From Gemmatimonadota bacterium (lineage in GTDB: Bacteria; Gemmatimonadota; Gemmatimonadetes; Gemmatimonadales; GWC2-71-9): a DNA stretch of 64,000 nucleotides. Below the pieces are notes generated by a model. That model saw only the letters and a list, made by a program, of their open reading frames with translations. It was not told the origin of the DNA and made no database searches. Position 1 is the first letter of the stretch, and each line of letters starts with the position of its first letter. Position numbers and translations under genes: made by a program. Of this stretch, positions 35,743 to 44,624 are shown in pieces. The DNA lies in the NCBI GenBank assembly GCA_003222195.1, contig QHVB01000030.1, forward strand, positions 124,001 to 188,000, written 5' to 3'.

Positions 35743-36092
35743 GCGATCTGCCGTATCGAGTAGAAAAGCCGTGGGGATACGAGGTCATCTGGGCGAAGGC
35801 CGACCGCTACGTCGGGAAGATTCTCCATATCGAGCCCGGACACGTGCTGTCGCTGCAATATCACAACAAGAAGGATGAATCGATTTACGTCCTGTCGGGC
35901 GAAATCATCCTGCGAATTCAGCAGGGTGAGAGGGTGATGGAGCGGCGCGTGCGCGCCGGCGAGGCATTCCACGTTCCCCCCAAACAGATCCATCAATTCG
36001 AGGCCGTCGTGGTGACCGATCTCCTGGAAGCTTCCACTCCCGAGCTGGATGACGTCGTCCGGCTCAAAGACCGCTACGGACGTGTGCCATGA
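35739..36092 (+). CDS. Cupin, mannose-6-phosphate-isomerase type II-like
   Basis: 117 residues. Start GTG 35739 overlaps the previous stop. PWGYEVIWAKADRYVGKI, HIEPGHVLSLQYHNKKDESIYVLSG and HVPPKQIHQFEAV give a single cupin barrel with the metal ligands His, His, Glu, His. It resembles the isomerase half of type II phosphomannose isomerases. Next to a sugar nucleotidyltransferase gene (ATGA overlap), a joint role in sugar-nucleotide synthesis is likely. Confidence 0.85.
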   Translation: MSDLPYRVEKPWGYEVIWAKADRYVGKILHIEPGHVLSLQYHNKKDESIYVLSGEIILRIQQGERVMERRVRAGEAFHVPPKQIHQFEAVVVTDLLEASTPELDDVVRLKDRYGRVP

Positions 36093-37081
36093 AGGTGATC
36101 ATGCCGATGGCAGGGAAGGGCACGCGGCTCCTGCCGCTGACCAAGCGCGTGCCCAAGCCGCTCCTGAATGTCGCGGGCCGGCCCGTGATGGACTACGTCA
36201 TGGACGCGTTGGGGCGCGCGGGACAGCTCGACGAGCTGATCATCATCACCGGCCACTTGAAGGAGAAAGTCGAAGAGTACGTCCGAAAGCATTACGACAT
36301 TCCCGCGCGCTTCATCGAGCAGAAAGTGCTCGACGGGACGGCCGGTGCGGTGAATCTGGCCCGGCCGTACGTCGACGGACCGGTGATCGTGATCTTCGTC
36401 GACACGCTCTTCGACGCCGACTTGTCGATCGTGAAGACCACGAAAGCCGACGGCATCATCTGGACGAAGGAAGTAGAGGACTACCAGCGGTTCGGCGTCG
36501 TCGTGACTGATCAGCAAGGTCACATGACCAAGATCGTGGAGAAGCCGAGTACGCCGATCTCGCGGCGCGCCAACATCGGACTGCAGTACGTAAGAGACTG
36601 GCGCACGCTGTTCGAGGGGATCGAGTACGTCCTCAAGAGCCCGCCGGGGAAGGGGGGCGAGTTTTACCTGACCGACGCCTTCCAGTACATGGTGGATAAA
36701 GGAAAGAAGCTGTTCGTCAGCGAGGTCGGCGGCTGGTACGACTGCGGCAAAGTCGACACGCTGCTCGAGACGAACGAGCATCTGCTCACGCACGGCCGCG
36801 GCAGGCGACCGGCGAAGCTGCCGGCCGGCGTGCAGATCAAGGATCCCGTCTACATCGAGGACGGCGTGACGCTGAAGGATTCGACCATTGGTCCCAACGT
36901 CGCCGTCGAATCAGGCAGCACGATCGAAGGTAGCACGCTCGCCAACAGCATCCTCGGCAAGGGCGTCCGTGTGAAGAATGCCAAGGTCTACGGCTCCGTG
37001 ATCGGTGACAAGCAGGCGATCGAGGGTCGGGAGGTGAAGGACTCCGTGATGGACGCCGGAGAGCTGGCGGCCGCCCGGTAG
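36089..37081 (+). CDS. Sugar-phosphate nucleotidyltransferase (RmlA/GlmU-like)
   Basis: 330 residues. The N-terminal nucleotidyltransferase domain has MPMAGKGTRLLPLTKRVPKP, the nucleotide-binding G-x-G-T-R-x-x-P-x-T-x-x-x-P-K motif, IIITGH, and LFVSEVGGWYDCG. From about 245 a left-handed beta-helix follows (hexapeptide pattern PVYIEDGVTLKDSTIGPNVA). The substrate, glucose-1-phosphate or mannose-1-phosphate, cannot be decided. With the cupin it may make precursors for surface glycans. Its end is two bases from the next start. Confidence 0.9.
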   Translation: MKVIMPMAGKGTRLLPLTKRVPKPLLNVAGRPVMDYVMDALGRAGQLDELIIITGHLKEKVEEYVRKHYDIPARFIEQKVLDGTAGAVNLARPYVDGPVIVIFVDTLFDADLSIVKTTKADGIIWTKEVEDYQRFGVVVTDQQGHMTKIVEKPSTPISRRANIGLQYVRDWRTLFEGIEYVLKSPPGKGGEFYLTDAFQYMVDKGKKLFVSEVGGWYDCGKVDTLLETNEHLLTHGRGRRPAKLPAGVQIKDPVYIEDGVTLKDSTIGPNVAVESGSTIEGSTLANSILGKGVRVKNAKVYGSVIGDKQAIEGREVKDSVMDAGELAAAR

Positions 37082-37083
37082 TT

Positions 37084-37572
37084 GTGAACGAGTTGCTCGA
37101 GCTGTTCGCGTTCAACGCCTGGGCGAACCGCATCATCTTCGACGCGGTCGCTCCCCTGCCGGAGGAGCAGTACCTCCGCGATCTGAAAAGCAGCTTCGGC
37201 GGCATTCATGGCACGCTCGCCCATATCGTGTGGGCGGAGCAGTTGTGGCTGCACCGGTGGCTGGGGAAGCCCAATCCGCCGGTGGCGCAGGGAGCCGACC
37301 TCCGCACGCTGGCGGACGTGCGGAGCCGGTGGGAGCAGGTCGAGCGGGAGCGGGCGGCCTTCGTAGCCGATTTGAACGATGTTCGGCTCGCCGAGACGCG
37401 CGTCGTAAAGCCTTCCACCGGTGGCGAATACGTTCATTCGTTCCGGCAGATGTTCCGGCATTTCGTCAATCACTCCTCCTACCATCGCGGCCAGATCGTC
37501 GTCTTTCTGCGCCAACTGGGCGTTCCGGCTCCGAACACCGATCTGATCCGATTTTATCGGCAGAGGGGTTGA
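37084..37572 (+). CDS. DinB-like damage-inducible family protein
   Basis: 162 residues. DinB/YfiT-like four-helix bundle: ELLELFAFNAWANRIIFDAV, GIHGTLAHIVWAEQLWLHRWLG (metal His) and FRQMFRHFVNHSSYHRGQIVVFLRQLG with the two further metal His. The family includes thiol-dependent transferases (for example bacillithiol or mycothiol transferases); no specific substrate is visible. GTG at 37084 follows the nucleotidyltransferase stop by two bases, so they are likely one operon. Confidence 0.88.
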   Translation: MNELLELFAFNAWANRIIFDAVAPLPEEQYLRDLKSSFGGIHGTLAHIVWAEQLWLHRWLGKPNPPVAQGADLRTLADVRSRWEQVERERAAFVADLNDVRLAETRVVKPSTGGEYVHSFRQMFRHFVNHSSYHRGQIVVFLRQLGVPAPNTDLIRFYRQRG

Positions 37573-37587
37573 CCCAGGCGGGAACCT

Positions 37588-37622
37588 AAAGTTACTTACT
37601 GACCGTTCAGTTAGTAACTTTT
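37588..37622. promoter_or_regulatory. TetR-type operator upstream of the efflux operon
   Basis: Near-perfect inverted repeat: AAAGTTACTTACTGA (37588-37602) and TCAGTTAGTAACTTT (37607-37621), with one mismatch in the arms and a short centre CCGT. The inner ACTGACCGTTCAGT is the usual core of TetR/AcrR sites. It lies just before the ribosome binding site (GGAG at 37623-37626) of the TetR gene, so it should give autorepression. Confidence 0.85.
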
Positions 37623-37633
37623 GGAGACCCCCA

Positions 37634-38287
37634 ATGCCCGCAACTGCTGTCAAACGTCGTTCCTCCCGTGCCGCGCGCCCGCGCTGGCACCGCCGCAAGG
37701 ACGCCCGTCCCGACGAGATCCTGGCTGCCGCCCTCGAGGTCTTCTCAGATCGCGGTTTCGCTGCGACCAAGCTCGAAGACATCGCGCGCCGGGCCGGCGT
37801 GACCAAAGGGACCATCTACCTCTACTTCGCGAATAAAGAGGCGCTGTTCAAAGCGCTCATCCGCGAGACCATCGTCCAGGTCATCGCCCAAGGCGAGGCC
37901 CTCGCGCAGTCGTTCACCGGGAGCGCGCGCGACCTCCTGGAGCGCCTGGTGCGGGAGTACTGGCGTCTCGTCGGTGAAACGTCGCTGGTCGGCATCCCCA
38001 AACTCATGATGGCGGAAGCGGGGAACTTCCCCGAGTTAGCTCGCTTCTACTACGAAGAAGTCGTCACGCGGGGGCATCGGCTCATGGCCGGCGTCATCCA
38101 GCGGGGTATCAAAGCCGGCGAGTTTCGTCCGGTGAACGTCATGGTCGCGGCGAAGCTGGCGATGTCGCCGCTCATGCACGCGGTCGTCGCCCGTAAGGCC
38201 TTCTCGGCGTGCATGCCCGAAGGCTTCAACGTCGCCAACTATCTCGACACTCACATCGATCTCTATCTCCATGGCATCAGCAAGTAG
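37634..38287 (+). CDS. TetR-family repressor of the efflux operon
   Basis: 217 residues. N-terminal HTH: ILAAALEVFSDRGFAATKLE, DIARRAGVTKGTIYLYFANKEALF is the standard TetR pattern. The C-terminal part has the TetR_C fold (LLERLVREYWRLVGETSLVG). It lies directly behind its operator and overlaps the tolC-like gene by 17 bases. Expected role: binds the operator and represses the whole operon until an effector, probably a toxic compound, binds. Confidence 0.93.
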   Translation: MPATAVKRRSSRAARPRWHRRKDARPDEILAAALEVFSDRGFAATKLEDIARRAGVTKGTIYLYFANKEALFKALIRETIVQVIAQGEALAQSFTGSARDLLERLVREYWRLVGETSLVGIPKLMMAEAGNFPELARFYYEEVVTRGHRLMAGVIQRGIKAGEFRPVNVMVAAKLAMSPLMHAVVARKAFSACMPEGFNVANYLDTHIDLYLHGISK

Positions 38288-39623
38288 GACCCAGATCGCA
38301 CTGCTCGTTGCGCTGAGTGGCGCGGCTTCGCTGCGGGCGCAAACGCCCCCCCCCGCTCCCCTGCGTCTCTCATTCGTCGACGCGGTGCGCCATGCGTCGG
38401 GTGCGAGCCTCGACACCGCGCCGCCGGCCGTCACGATCGCCGGGTTTCGCAGCGACGCCGCCGGCGCGCGCGTGCGCGAGGCACGCGCCGCGCTGTTGCC
38501 GAATCTGGCCTTCACGGGCTCGTGGGTGAACCGCACCTTCAATCCCCAGACGCTCGGATTCAAGATCCCCGGGTTCAGCCTCCCCTCGCTGGTTCCGCCG
38601 TTCAACGCCTATGACGGCCGGGCGCGCGTCACGCAGACGCTGTTCGACCTGTCGAGCTTGAGTCGCATCAGCGCCGCGCGCGGTCAGCTCAACGCAGCGA
38701 ATGCGGAGCGGACCGCGGTCATCGAGACCGCCGTGCAAAACGTCGCGCTGGCGTATGCGCGCGCCGCACGTGCCCAGGCCGTGGTCGAGGCCCGTCATGC
38801 CGATTCGGTGCTTGCCGCCGAATTGGTCGGTCTCGCCGTCGCGCAGCAGCAGGCGGGCGTGAGCGCATCGATCGACGTGACCCGCGCGCGGACGCAGCTG
38901 GCCGACGCGGCCGGCGCTCTCGTTGTCGCCGCCAATCAGCTCGATCGCGCGAAGATCGATCTCGCGCGCGCCCTGGGCATCGATCCGAACACACCCATCA
39001 CCCTGGCCGACAGCCTCAGCGCGGAGCTTGGCGCCGCCGACGTGCCCGCTGACCGCGGCACGGCCGTGACGCAGGCGGTCGCGACGCGTCCCGATCTGCT
39101 CGCCGAGCAGGCGCGTGGCCGGGCGGCGCAGCAGGCGGCGAGCGCGATCTCGGCCGAGCGGCTGCCCCGTCTCGACGTCGAGGCCGACTACGGGTTCAGT
39201 GGCCTGCGCGTCCCCGACGCCGTGGGTACGCGGCAGGTGGCGGTCGAGGTCACGTTGCCCATTCTCGACGGTTTCCGGCGCGAGGGGCGGCGGGCCGAGC
39301 AGCAGGCCGTGGTGCGCGAGTCCGATGTGCGCGTGCGTGACCTCCGCCAGCAGGTGTCTGCCGACGTCGATGGGGCGCTGCTCGACCTGCGCTCGGCCGG
39401 CGCCCAGCAGCAAATCGCCGTGGAGCGGCTGCAGCTGGCCGCGCAGGAGGTTTCGGAGGCCCGCCAGCGTTTCAAAGCAGGCGTCGCCGGCAATATCGAA
39501 GTCATCAACGCCCAGTCTTCACTGCTCCGCGCGCGTGACGCGGACATCGATGCGCGCTTCGCGGCAGTATCGGCGCGCATTGCGCTGGCCCGTTCGGTGG
39601 GCAGCGCGCGGACCCTGCATTAA
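38271..39623 (+). CDS. TolC-like outer-membrane efflux protein
   Basis: 450 residues. Signal peptide ends RAQ; two OEP repeats of long helices with A/Q/R-rich heptads (QLNAANAERTAVIETAVQNVALAYA, LRQQVSADVDGALLDLRSAG, EARQRFKAGVAGNIEVINAQ). It forms the channel of a tripartite pump. It overlaps the TetR gene by 17 bases and is followed after 11 bases by the membrane fusion protein. Confidence 0.92.
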   Translation: MASASRTQIALLVALSGAASLRAQTPPPAPLRLSFVDAVRHASGASLDTAPPAVTIAGFRSDAAGARVREARAALLPNLAFTGSWVNRTFNPQTLGFKIPGFSLPSLVPPFNAYDGRARVTQTLFDLSSLSRISAARGQLNAANAERTAVIETAVQNVALAYARAARAQAVVEARHADSVLAAELVGLAVAQQQAGVSASIDVTRARTQLADAAGALVVAANQLDRAKIDLARALGIDPNTPITLADSLSAELGAADVPADRGTAVTQAVATRPDLLAEQARGRAAQQAASAISAERLPRLDVEADYGFSGLRVPDAVGTRQVAVEVTLPILDGFRREGRRAEQQAVVRESDVRVRDLRQQVSADVDGALLDLRSAGAQQQIAVERLQLAAQEVSEARQRFKAGVAGNIEVINAQSSLLRARDADIDARFAAVSARIALARSVGSARTLH

Positions 39624-39634
39624 GGAACAGGACA

Positions 39635-40675
39635 ATGGCAACGACGATGGAACCGACAGAAACCAGGACTCGGCCCACACCCGCGGCGCCTCCGGCCGCC
39701 CCGCAGAAGCCGGCCCCCAAAAGCTCCCGGCGGACCGTCTTCCTCATCATGGGCGTGATCCTGGCCGGGCTGCTCCTCTTTGGCGTACGGAAATGGTGGT
39801 TCAGCCGGTCGCACGTGTCGACCGACAACGCCCAGGTGGACGGCCACATCGTGCCGATCCTGCCCAAGGTCGGCGGCTACGTCGCGGAGGTGCGCGTCGA
39901 GGAGAACCACACGGTGAAGGCCGGCGACACACTGGTCGTGCTGGATGACCGCGACTTCCGCGCTCGCCTCGCCCAGACAGAAGCGGATCTCGCCGCGCTA
40001 TTGGCCACGGTCAGCTCGCGGACGCGGGTGGGGCAGGCTGAGGCCGCCGTCGCCCAGGCGCAGGGGAACGCACTCAAGGCCACCGCCGATCTGGCGCGCA
40101 TCGAGCCGCTCGCGCTTCAGAACGTCGTGAGCCAGCAGCAGCTCGATGGGGTGCGCGCCGCCGCCACGGCGGCGCAGGCGCAGCTTGCCGCGGCGCAGGC
40201 GATGCTCGTCGGCGCCGATGCTCGTGTCGCGGCGGCCCGCGCGTCGCGCGATCAGGCCGCGCTACAGCTCTCCTATACGCGCGTGATCGCGCCGTCCAAC
40301 GGCGTCGTCTCGAAGAAGACCGTCGAGCTGGGGCAGCTCGTGCAGCCGGGCCAGCCGCTGATGAGCGTCGTGCCGCTCGAAGACGTCTGGGTGACGGCGA
40401 ACTTGAAGGAGACGGAGACGGCCGACGTCACGCCGGGCGACTCGGCCGACGTCACCGTCGATGCGTACAAGGGGGTCCACTTCCGCGGCCACGTCGAGAG
40501 CCTGGCGCCTGCGACTGGCGCGAAGTTCTCGCTGCTGCCGCCCGACAATGCCACCGGCAACTTCACCAAGGTCGTGCAGCGCATTCCCGTACGGATTCAC
40601 TTGGATAGCGCTCCCGACCCCATGCATCCGCTGCGACCCGGCATGAGCGTCGTCGCGACCATCAAGACGCACTAG
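39635..40675 (+). CDS. EmrA/HlyD-type membrane fusion protein
   Basis: 346 residues. One membrane helix (TVFLIMGVILAGLLLFGVRKWW), a biotinyl-lipoyl-like half (VSTDNAQVDGHIVPILPKVGGYVAEV), a helical hairpin (ALQNVVSQQQLDGV), then the second half IAPSNGVVSKKTVELGQLVQ, beta-barrel part with PLRPGMSVVATIKT. The EmrA-type motif STDNAQVDGH is intact. N-terminal Pro/Ala-rich tail. It links the TolC-like channel to the EmrB-type pump behind it. Confidence 0.93.
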   Translation: MATTMEPTETRTRPTPAAPPAAPQKPAPKSSRRTVFLIMGVILAGLLLFGVRKWWFSRSHVSTDNAQVDGHIVPILPKVGGYVAEVRVEENHTVKAGDTLVVLDDRDFRARLAQTEADLAALLATVSSRTRVGQAEAAVAQAQGNALKATADLARIEPLALQNVVSQQQLDGVRAAATAAQAQLAAAQAMLVGADARVAAARASRDQAALQLSYTRVIAPSNGVVSKKTVELGQLVQPGQPLMSVVPLEDVWVTANLKETETADVTPGDSADVTVDAYKGVHFRGHVESLAPATGAKFSLLPPDNATGNFTKVVQRIPVRIHLDSAPDPMHPLRPGMSVVATIKTH

Positions 40676-40676
40676 G

Positions 40677-42254
40677 ATGACCGCCGCCGCGTTACCGCTG
40701 TCCGCTGCGGCGGACCGCTATCGCTTCAAGTACATCATCGCGATAACGGTGTCGCTCGCGTCGGTGCTGGAGCTACTCGATACCAGCATCGTGAACGTGG
40801 CGATTCCGCACATGATGGGAAATCTGGGGGCGACGCTCGATCAGATCGCCTGGGTGTCGACCGGATACATCGTCGCGAACGTGATCGTGCTGCCTATCAC
40901 GGGATGGCTGTCGGCGTATTTCGGCCGGCGCCGCTATTTCGCCGGCTCGATCGCGCTCTTCACGCTCGCGTCGTTCCTGTGCGGCAACGCCGGGTCGCTG
41001 GGAGCGCTGATCTTCTGGCGCATCGTGCAAGGGCTGGGTGGAGGCGCACTCCTCTCGACTTCGCAAGCGATTCTATACGAAGAGTTTCCGCGCGAAGAGT
41101 ACGGCACGGCGATGGCTATCTTCGGCGTCGGCGTCATGGTTGGCCCGACGCTTGGGCCAACCGTTGGCGGGTGGATCACCGACACATACGGCTGGCCGTG
41201 GATCTTCTACATCAACATCCCCTTCGGCATGCTCGCCTTGGCGCTGACGATGTCGTTCATCAACGACTCGCGGCACCAGGAGCGGTCCACGCGAGTGGAC
41301 TTCGTGGGCCTCGGTCTGCTGGCCGTTGGAATCGGTGCCTTGCAGACGATGCTCGAGCGCGGCGAGCGGCTCGACTGGTGGTCGTCGGGGCAGGTACGGT
41401 TGCTGGCCATCACCAGCGCGCTGTCGCTGATCACGTTTATCTGGCACGAACTGCGCACGGAAGACCCGGTCGTCGACCTACGAATTCTGAAGAGTCGGCA
41501 GCTTGCGGTGGGGGTGGTGTTCGGACTTGTGCTGGGCGTCTGCCTGTACGCGACGGTGTTCGTGCTACCGGTCTATCTCCAGAACATTCGCAACTTCACG
41601 GCGAATCAAACCGGTTTGGTGATTCTGCCGGGCGCCCTCGCGAGCGCGTTTACGATGGCGGTGATGGGCCGAACTACCGGGAAATTTGACGCACGATTGT
41701 CGATCACCGCCGGCGTCGGGATCTTTGCGCTCTCGATGTGGAAGCACGCGCACTTCACCACCGAAAGCGGCATGTCCGACTTCTTCTGGCCGCTCATTTT
41801 CCGCGGCGTGGGACTCGGCCTGATCTTTGTACCGCTGACGAACCTCGCGCTCGCCGATCTGCCGATGTCGAAGATCCCGAACGGGACGGGGCTCTTCAAC
41901 CTGATGCGGCAGCTGGGCGGCAGCATCGGGATCGCGCTGTCGGCGACCCTGTTGCAGCGGTTCACGGCGATTCACCGGGCCGATCTCGCCGCCAACATCA
42001 CGCCGTACGCTGAGGCGACCCGTGAGCGGCTCGCGGCGATTACCCAGACATTGATTGCACGCGGCGAGGTGCCGGCGATCGCCCAAACGAAGGCGATCGG
42101 ATTCTTGAACGCTATCGTGACGAAGCAGGCGATGATGCTGTCGTTCGAGCAGCTGTTCCTGTTGTTCGGAATGGTGTTCGTGCTGTCGCTGGCGCTGCTG
42201 CCGCTGATGCACAAGAGTCGCGGCGTGGGCTCGGCGGGAGCGGGGGCCCATTGA
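40677..42254 (+). CDS. EmrB/QacA-type (DHA2) MFS multidrug transporter
   Basis: 525 residues, 14 membrane segments. Motif A-like segments (GWLSAYFGRRRYFAGS), motif C LGPTVGGWITDTYGWPWIFYINIPFG and LDTSIVNVAIPHM at the start are DHA2 hallmarks. Proton-driven drug export. Completes the TetR-TolC-EmrA-EmrB set. Stop overlaps the phosphoesterase start (TTGA). Confidence 0.94.
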   Translation: MTAAALPLSAAADRYRFKYIIAITVSLASVLELLDTSIVNVAIPHMMGNLGATLDQIAWVSTGYIVANVIVLPITGWLSAYFGRRRYFAGSIALFTLASFLCGNAGSLGALIFWRIVQGLGGGALLSTSQAILYEEFPREEYGTAMAIFGVGVMVGPTLGPTVGGWITDTYGWPWIFYINIPFGMLALALTMSFINDSRHQERSTRVDFVGLGLLAVGIGALQTMLERGERLDWWSSGQVRLLAITSALSLITFIWHELRTEDPVVDLRILKSRQLAVGVVFGLVLGVCLYATVFVLPVYLQNIRNFTANQTGLVILPGALASAFTMAVMGRTTGKFDARLSITAGVGIFALSMWKHAHFTTESGMSDFFWPLIFRGVGLGLIFVPLTNLALADLPMSKIPNGTGLFNLMRQLGGSIGIALSATLLQRFTAIHRADLAANITPYAEATRERLAAITQTLIARGEVPAIAQTKAIGFLNAIVTKQAMMLSFEQLFLLFGMVFVLSLALLPLMHKSRGVGSAGAGAH

Positions 42255-43363
42255 ACAGGCTGCAGTTTGTGGCGCGCCTGGGAATCGTGGGCGGGCTGTG
42301 GACGTTGCTCAACGTTTACGTTGGCGCGCACCTGCTCGGCCCCGCGCCCCTCGCCGGCCTGCCGCGCCTGCTCGCCTGGGGCGCCGTGGTGATAGTCGCC
42401 TGGCTGCCCCTGGTGGCGCTCGCGACCGCGCGTCGTGAGACCGACGGGAGTCATCACCGCGGGTCTTTGATACGGCTGCTCGACTGGGCGGCCTACACGA
42501 TGATGGGGCTGTCGTCGTTGCTGATCGTGGCCTTCTTCGTCACCGATCTCCTCCGCCTGCCCGCCAGCGCCAGGGTGGTCCTGGTCGTCGTGAGCGGCGC
42601 CGCGCTGCTGACGCTCGTCGGCATCGTGCTTGCGCGCCGGCCGCGCGTGGTTCGCGTGACGGTACCGATCGCTGATCTCCCCAGCGACCTCGCCGGATTT
42701 CGGATTCTCCAGCTCAGCGATCTGCACATCGGACCCACGATCCGGCGCCGGTTCGTGGACGCAGTTGTCGACCGGGCAAACGCGTTACGGCCGGATCTCG
42801 TTGCGGTGACGGGCGACGTCGCCGATGGGCTCGTGCCGGAGCTGCGCGAGCATGTGGCCCCGCTCGGCCGCCTCCACGCGCCGTACGGCTCGTACTTCGT
42901 GACGGGCAATCACGAGTACTACTGGGATGTGCGCGGCTGGATCGCTGAGCTGCGGCGACTCGGGATGGAAGTTCTCTCGAATGAACATCGGATCGTGCAG
43001 CGTGGGGCGGGGCGCCTGCTGCTTGCCGGCGTCACCGACCTCTCAGCCGCGTCCGATCCGGCCGGTGCCGTGGCTGGGGCGCCGCCGAGCGACGTGCGCG
43101 TGTTGCTGGCGCACCAGCCGCGCAGCGCATTCGCCGCCCAGGCAGCGGGCTACGACCTGCAACTGTCAGGGCACACGCACGGCGGCCAGTACTTTCCCTT
43201 CAATCTGCTCGTGCGGCTGTTTCAACCGTTTGTCGCCGGACTGCATCGTCTGGAGTCGATGTGGCTCTATGTGAGCCGGGGAACCGGCTACTGGGGTCCG
43301 CCGCTCCGGCTCGGCGCGCCGGCTGAGATCACGCTGCTCGAGCTTCAGCCATCGCCGCGGTGA
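42251..43363 (+). CDS. Membrane-anchored metallophosphoesterase (YkuE-like)
   Basis: 370 residues, TTG start overlapping the pump gene. The first 130 residues hold four membrane segments, the rest is a calcineurin-like domain: LQLSDLHIGPTI, AVTGDVADGL, VTGNHEYYWD, LSGHTHGGQYFPF carry the metal-binding residues. Similar proteins act on phospholipids or cell-wall lipid phosphates. The 3' end overlaps the convergent M20 gene by 35 bases. Confidence 0.9.
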   Translation: MNRLQFVARLGIVGGLWTLLNVYVGAHLLGPAPLAGLPRLLAWGAVVIVAWLPLVALATARRETDGSHHRGSLIRLLDWAAYTMMGLSSLLIVAFFVTDLLRLPASARVVLVVVSGAALLTLVGIVLARRPRVVRVTVPIADLPSDLAGFRILQLSDLHIGPTIRRRFVDAVVDRANALRPDLVAVTGDVADGLVPELREHVAPLGRLHAPYGSYFVTGNHEYYWDVRGWIAELRRLGMEVLSNEHRIVQRGAGRLLLAGVTDLSAASDPAGAVAGAPPSDVRVLLAHQPRSAFAAQAAGYDLQLSGHTHGGQYFPFNLLVRLFQPFVAGLHRLESMWLYVSRGTGYWGPPLRLGAPAEITLLELQPSPR

Positions 43364-44552
43364 CCAACAGGGCGCGCACGATGCCGAGCGCGCCCTTGTC
43401 GTTTTCGTACCACTCGGTCGGCAGATGGGCATCGCCCGCTCGACCTCCCGCTCCCAGCGCGACAGCCGGGACTCCGAGCGCGATCGGGATATTGGCGTCG
43501 GTGGAGGCGCACGCGAGCTGATGCTCGTGGCCGACGGCTCGGGTCGCGGCGACGGCGGTCTGCACGAGCGGGTGAGTGCGCGGCGTCAGACCCGAGGGCC
43601 GGTCGCCGACGCGCTGGACCTCCATCGTCAGTGGAGCCGTACCGGGAAGCCGGTGCCGATTTTCCTCGTCGCGCGCGTCCGCAACCACCGCCTGCAGCGT
43701 CTCATCGATTCGCTGGAGCGAGCGCGGATCCTCGCTGCGCAGATCGATCTCGAACCACGCGACCTGTGGTATTGAGTTGAGACTCGTGCCCCCGCCGAGG
43801 CGCGTCACGGCGCAGGTACTGCGCGGTGAGTGTTGTGCGGGGAGATCGGCCAACAGGGCGGTTGCCCGTCCTACCGCGTTTGCTGGATTGGCCACGCCAA
43901 AGGCCGCCCACGAGTGTCCACCGGGCCCCGTGTACGTGATCCGGTAGCGTCGAGCCCCGAGCGCGCGGTGGACGATGCGTTCGATGCCGGCGCCGTCCAG
44001 CGCGATGAAGGCATGCGGGCGAATGCGGCCGTCGAGCAGGTGACGCACGCCGCGGAGATCTCCCGATCCTTCCTCGCCCACGGTCGCTGCAAAGAGGATG
44101 GGACGTTCCGTGGCCACTCGAGCGCGGGTGAGTGCTTCACCGAGCGACACCAGCGCCGCGAGACCGCGCGCGTTGTCGGCGATGCCAGGTCCTTCGAGAC
44201 GTGGCCCACGCCGCGCCACGGAGACGTCCAGCTCGGGGCCAAAGACGGTGTCGAGGTGCGCGGTTACCACGACACATCCGTGGTGTAGGGGCGCAGCATG
44301 CTGCGCCCCTACTCCGTCGCTGGAACCGGTTCGATACCAACCCCGCACATTCCCAACTTCATCCATCTCGACATTCTTCAGGCCCGCCTCGCACAACATT
44401 TCAGCCACGCGCGCCCCGCGTGCGGCCTCCGCACCCGTGGGTGCCGGGATCGCCGACAGCGCTGCCTGGCGGGCGAGCGTCACCTCGTCCGAATGCTCGA
44501 TGTGTGCTCGGGCTGCACGGATCCGGTCATTGGCGAGAAGCGCGGCAATCAC
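43329..44552 (-). CDS. M20-family metallopeptidase with a translated palindromic repeat
   Basis: 407 residues. VVVTAHLDTVFG and GPGIADNARGLAALVSLGEAL, AATVGEEGSGDLRGVRHLL and the C-terminal STDANIPIALGVPAVALG give the co-catalytic zinc ligands of M20 peptidases, closest to tripeptidase-type (PepT-like) proteins. Between WYRTGSSDG and CVVVTAHLD the residues GVGAQHAAPLHH are coded by the palindrome at 44285-44312, inserted in frame just before the first zinc-binding strand. GTG at 44552. Convergent with the phosphoesterase. Confidence 0.88.
   Translation of the reverse strand: MIAALLANDRIRAARAHIEHSDEVTLARQAALSAIPAPTGAEAARGARVAEMLCEAGLKNVEMDEVGNVRGWYRTGSSDGVGAQHAAPLHHGCVVVTAHLDTVFGPELDVSVARRGPRLEGPGIADNARGLAALVSLGEALTRARVATERPILFAATVGEEGSGDLRGVRHLLDGRIRPHAFIALDGAGIERIVHRALGARRYRITYTGPGGHSWAAFGVANPANAVGRATALLADLPAQHSPRSTCAVTRLGGGTSLNSIPQVAWFEIDLRSEDPRSLQRIDETLQAVVADARDEENRHRLPGTAPLTMEVQRVGDRPSGLTPRTHPLVQTAVAATRAVGHEHQLACASTDANIPIALGVPAVALGAGGRAGDAHLPTEWYENDKGALGIVRALLVTAAMAEARAA
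44285..44312. repeat. GTAGGGGCGCAGCATGC-type palindromic repeat, copy 2 (in frame)
   Basis: Perfect 28-base palindrome (outer GTAGGGGCGCAGC, centre CATG). It lies inside the M20 peptidase frame and is translated. Except for an inserted CGC unit it is identical to the copy at 27123-27153. Confidence 0.9.
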
Positions 44553-44624
44553 GGTGCCAAACTATGATGTCGTATGGCGCGGGTGCAACTTGACCTGGAT
44601 TGTAGCGGGGGCGACACTAAACCC

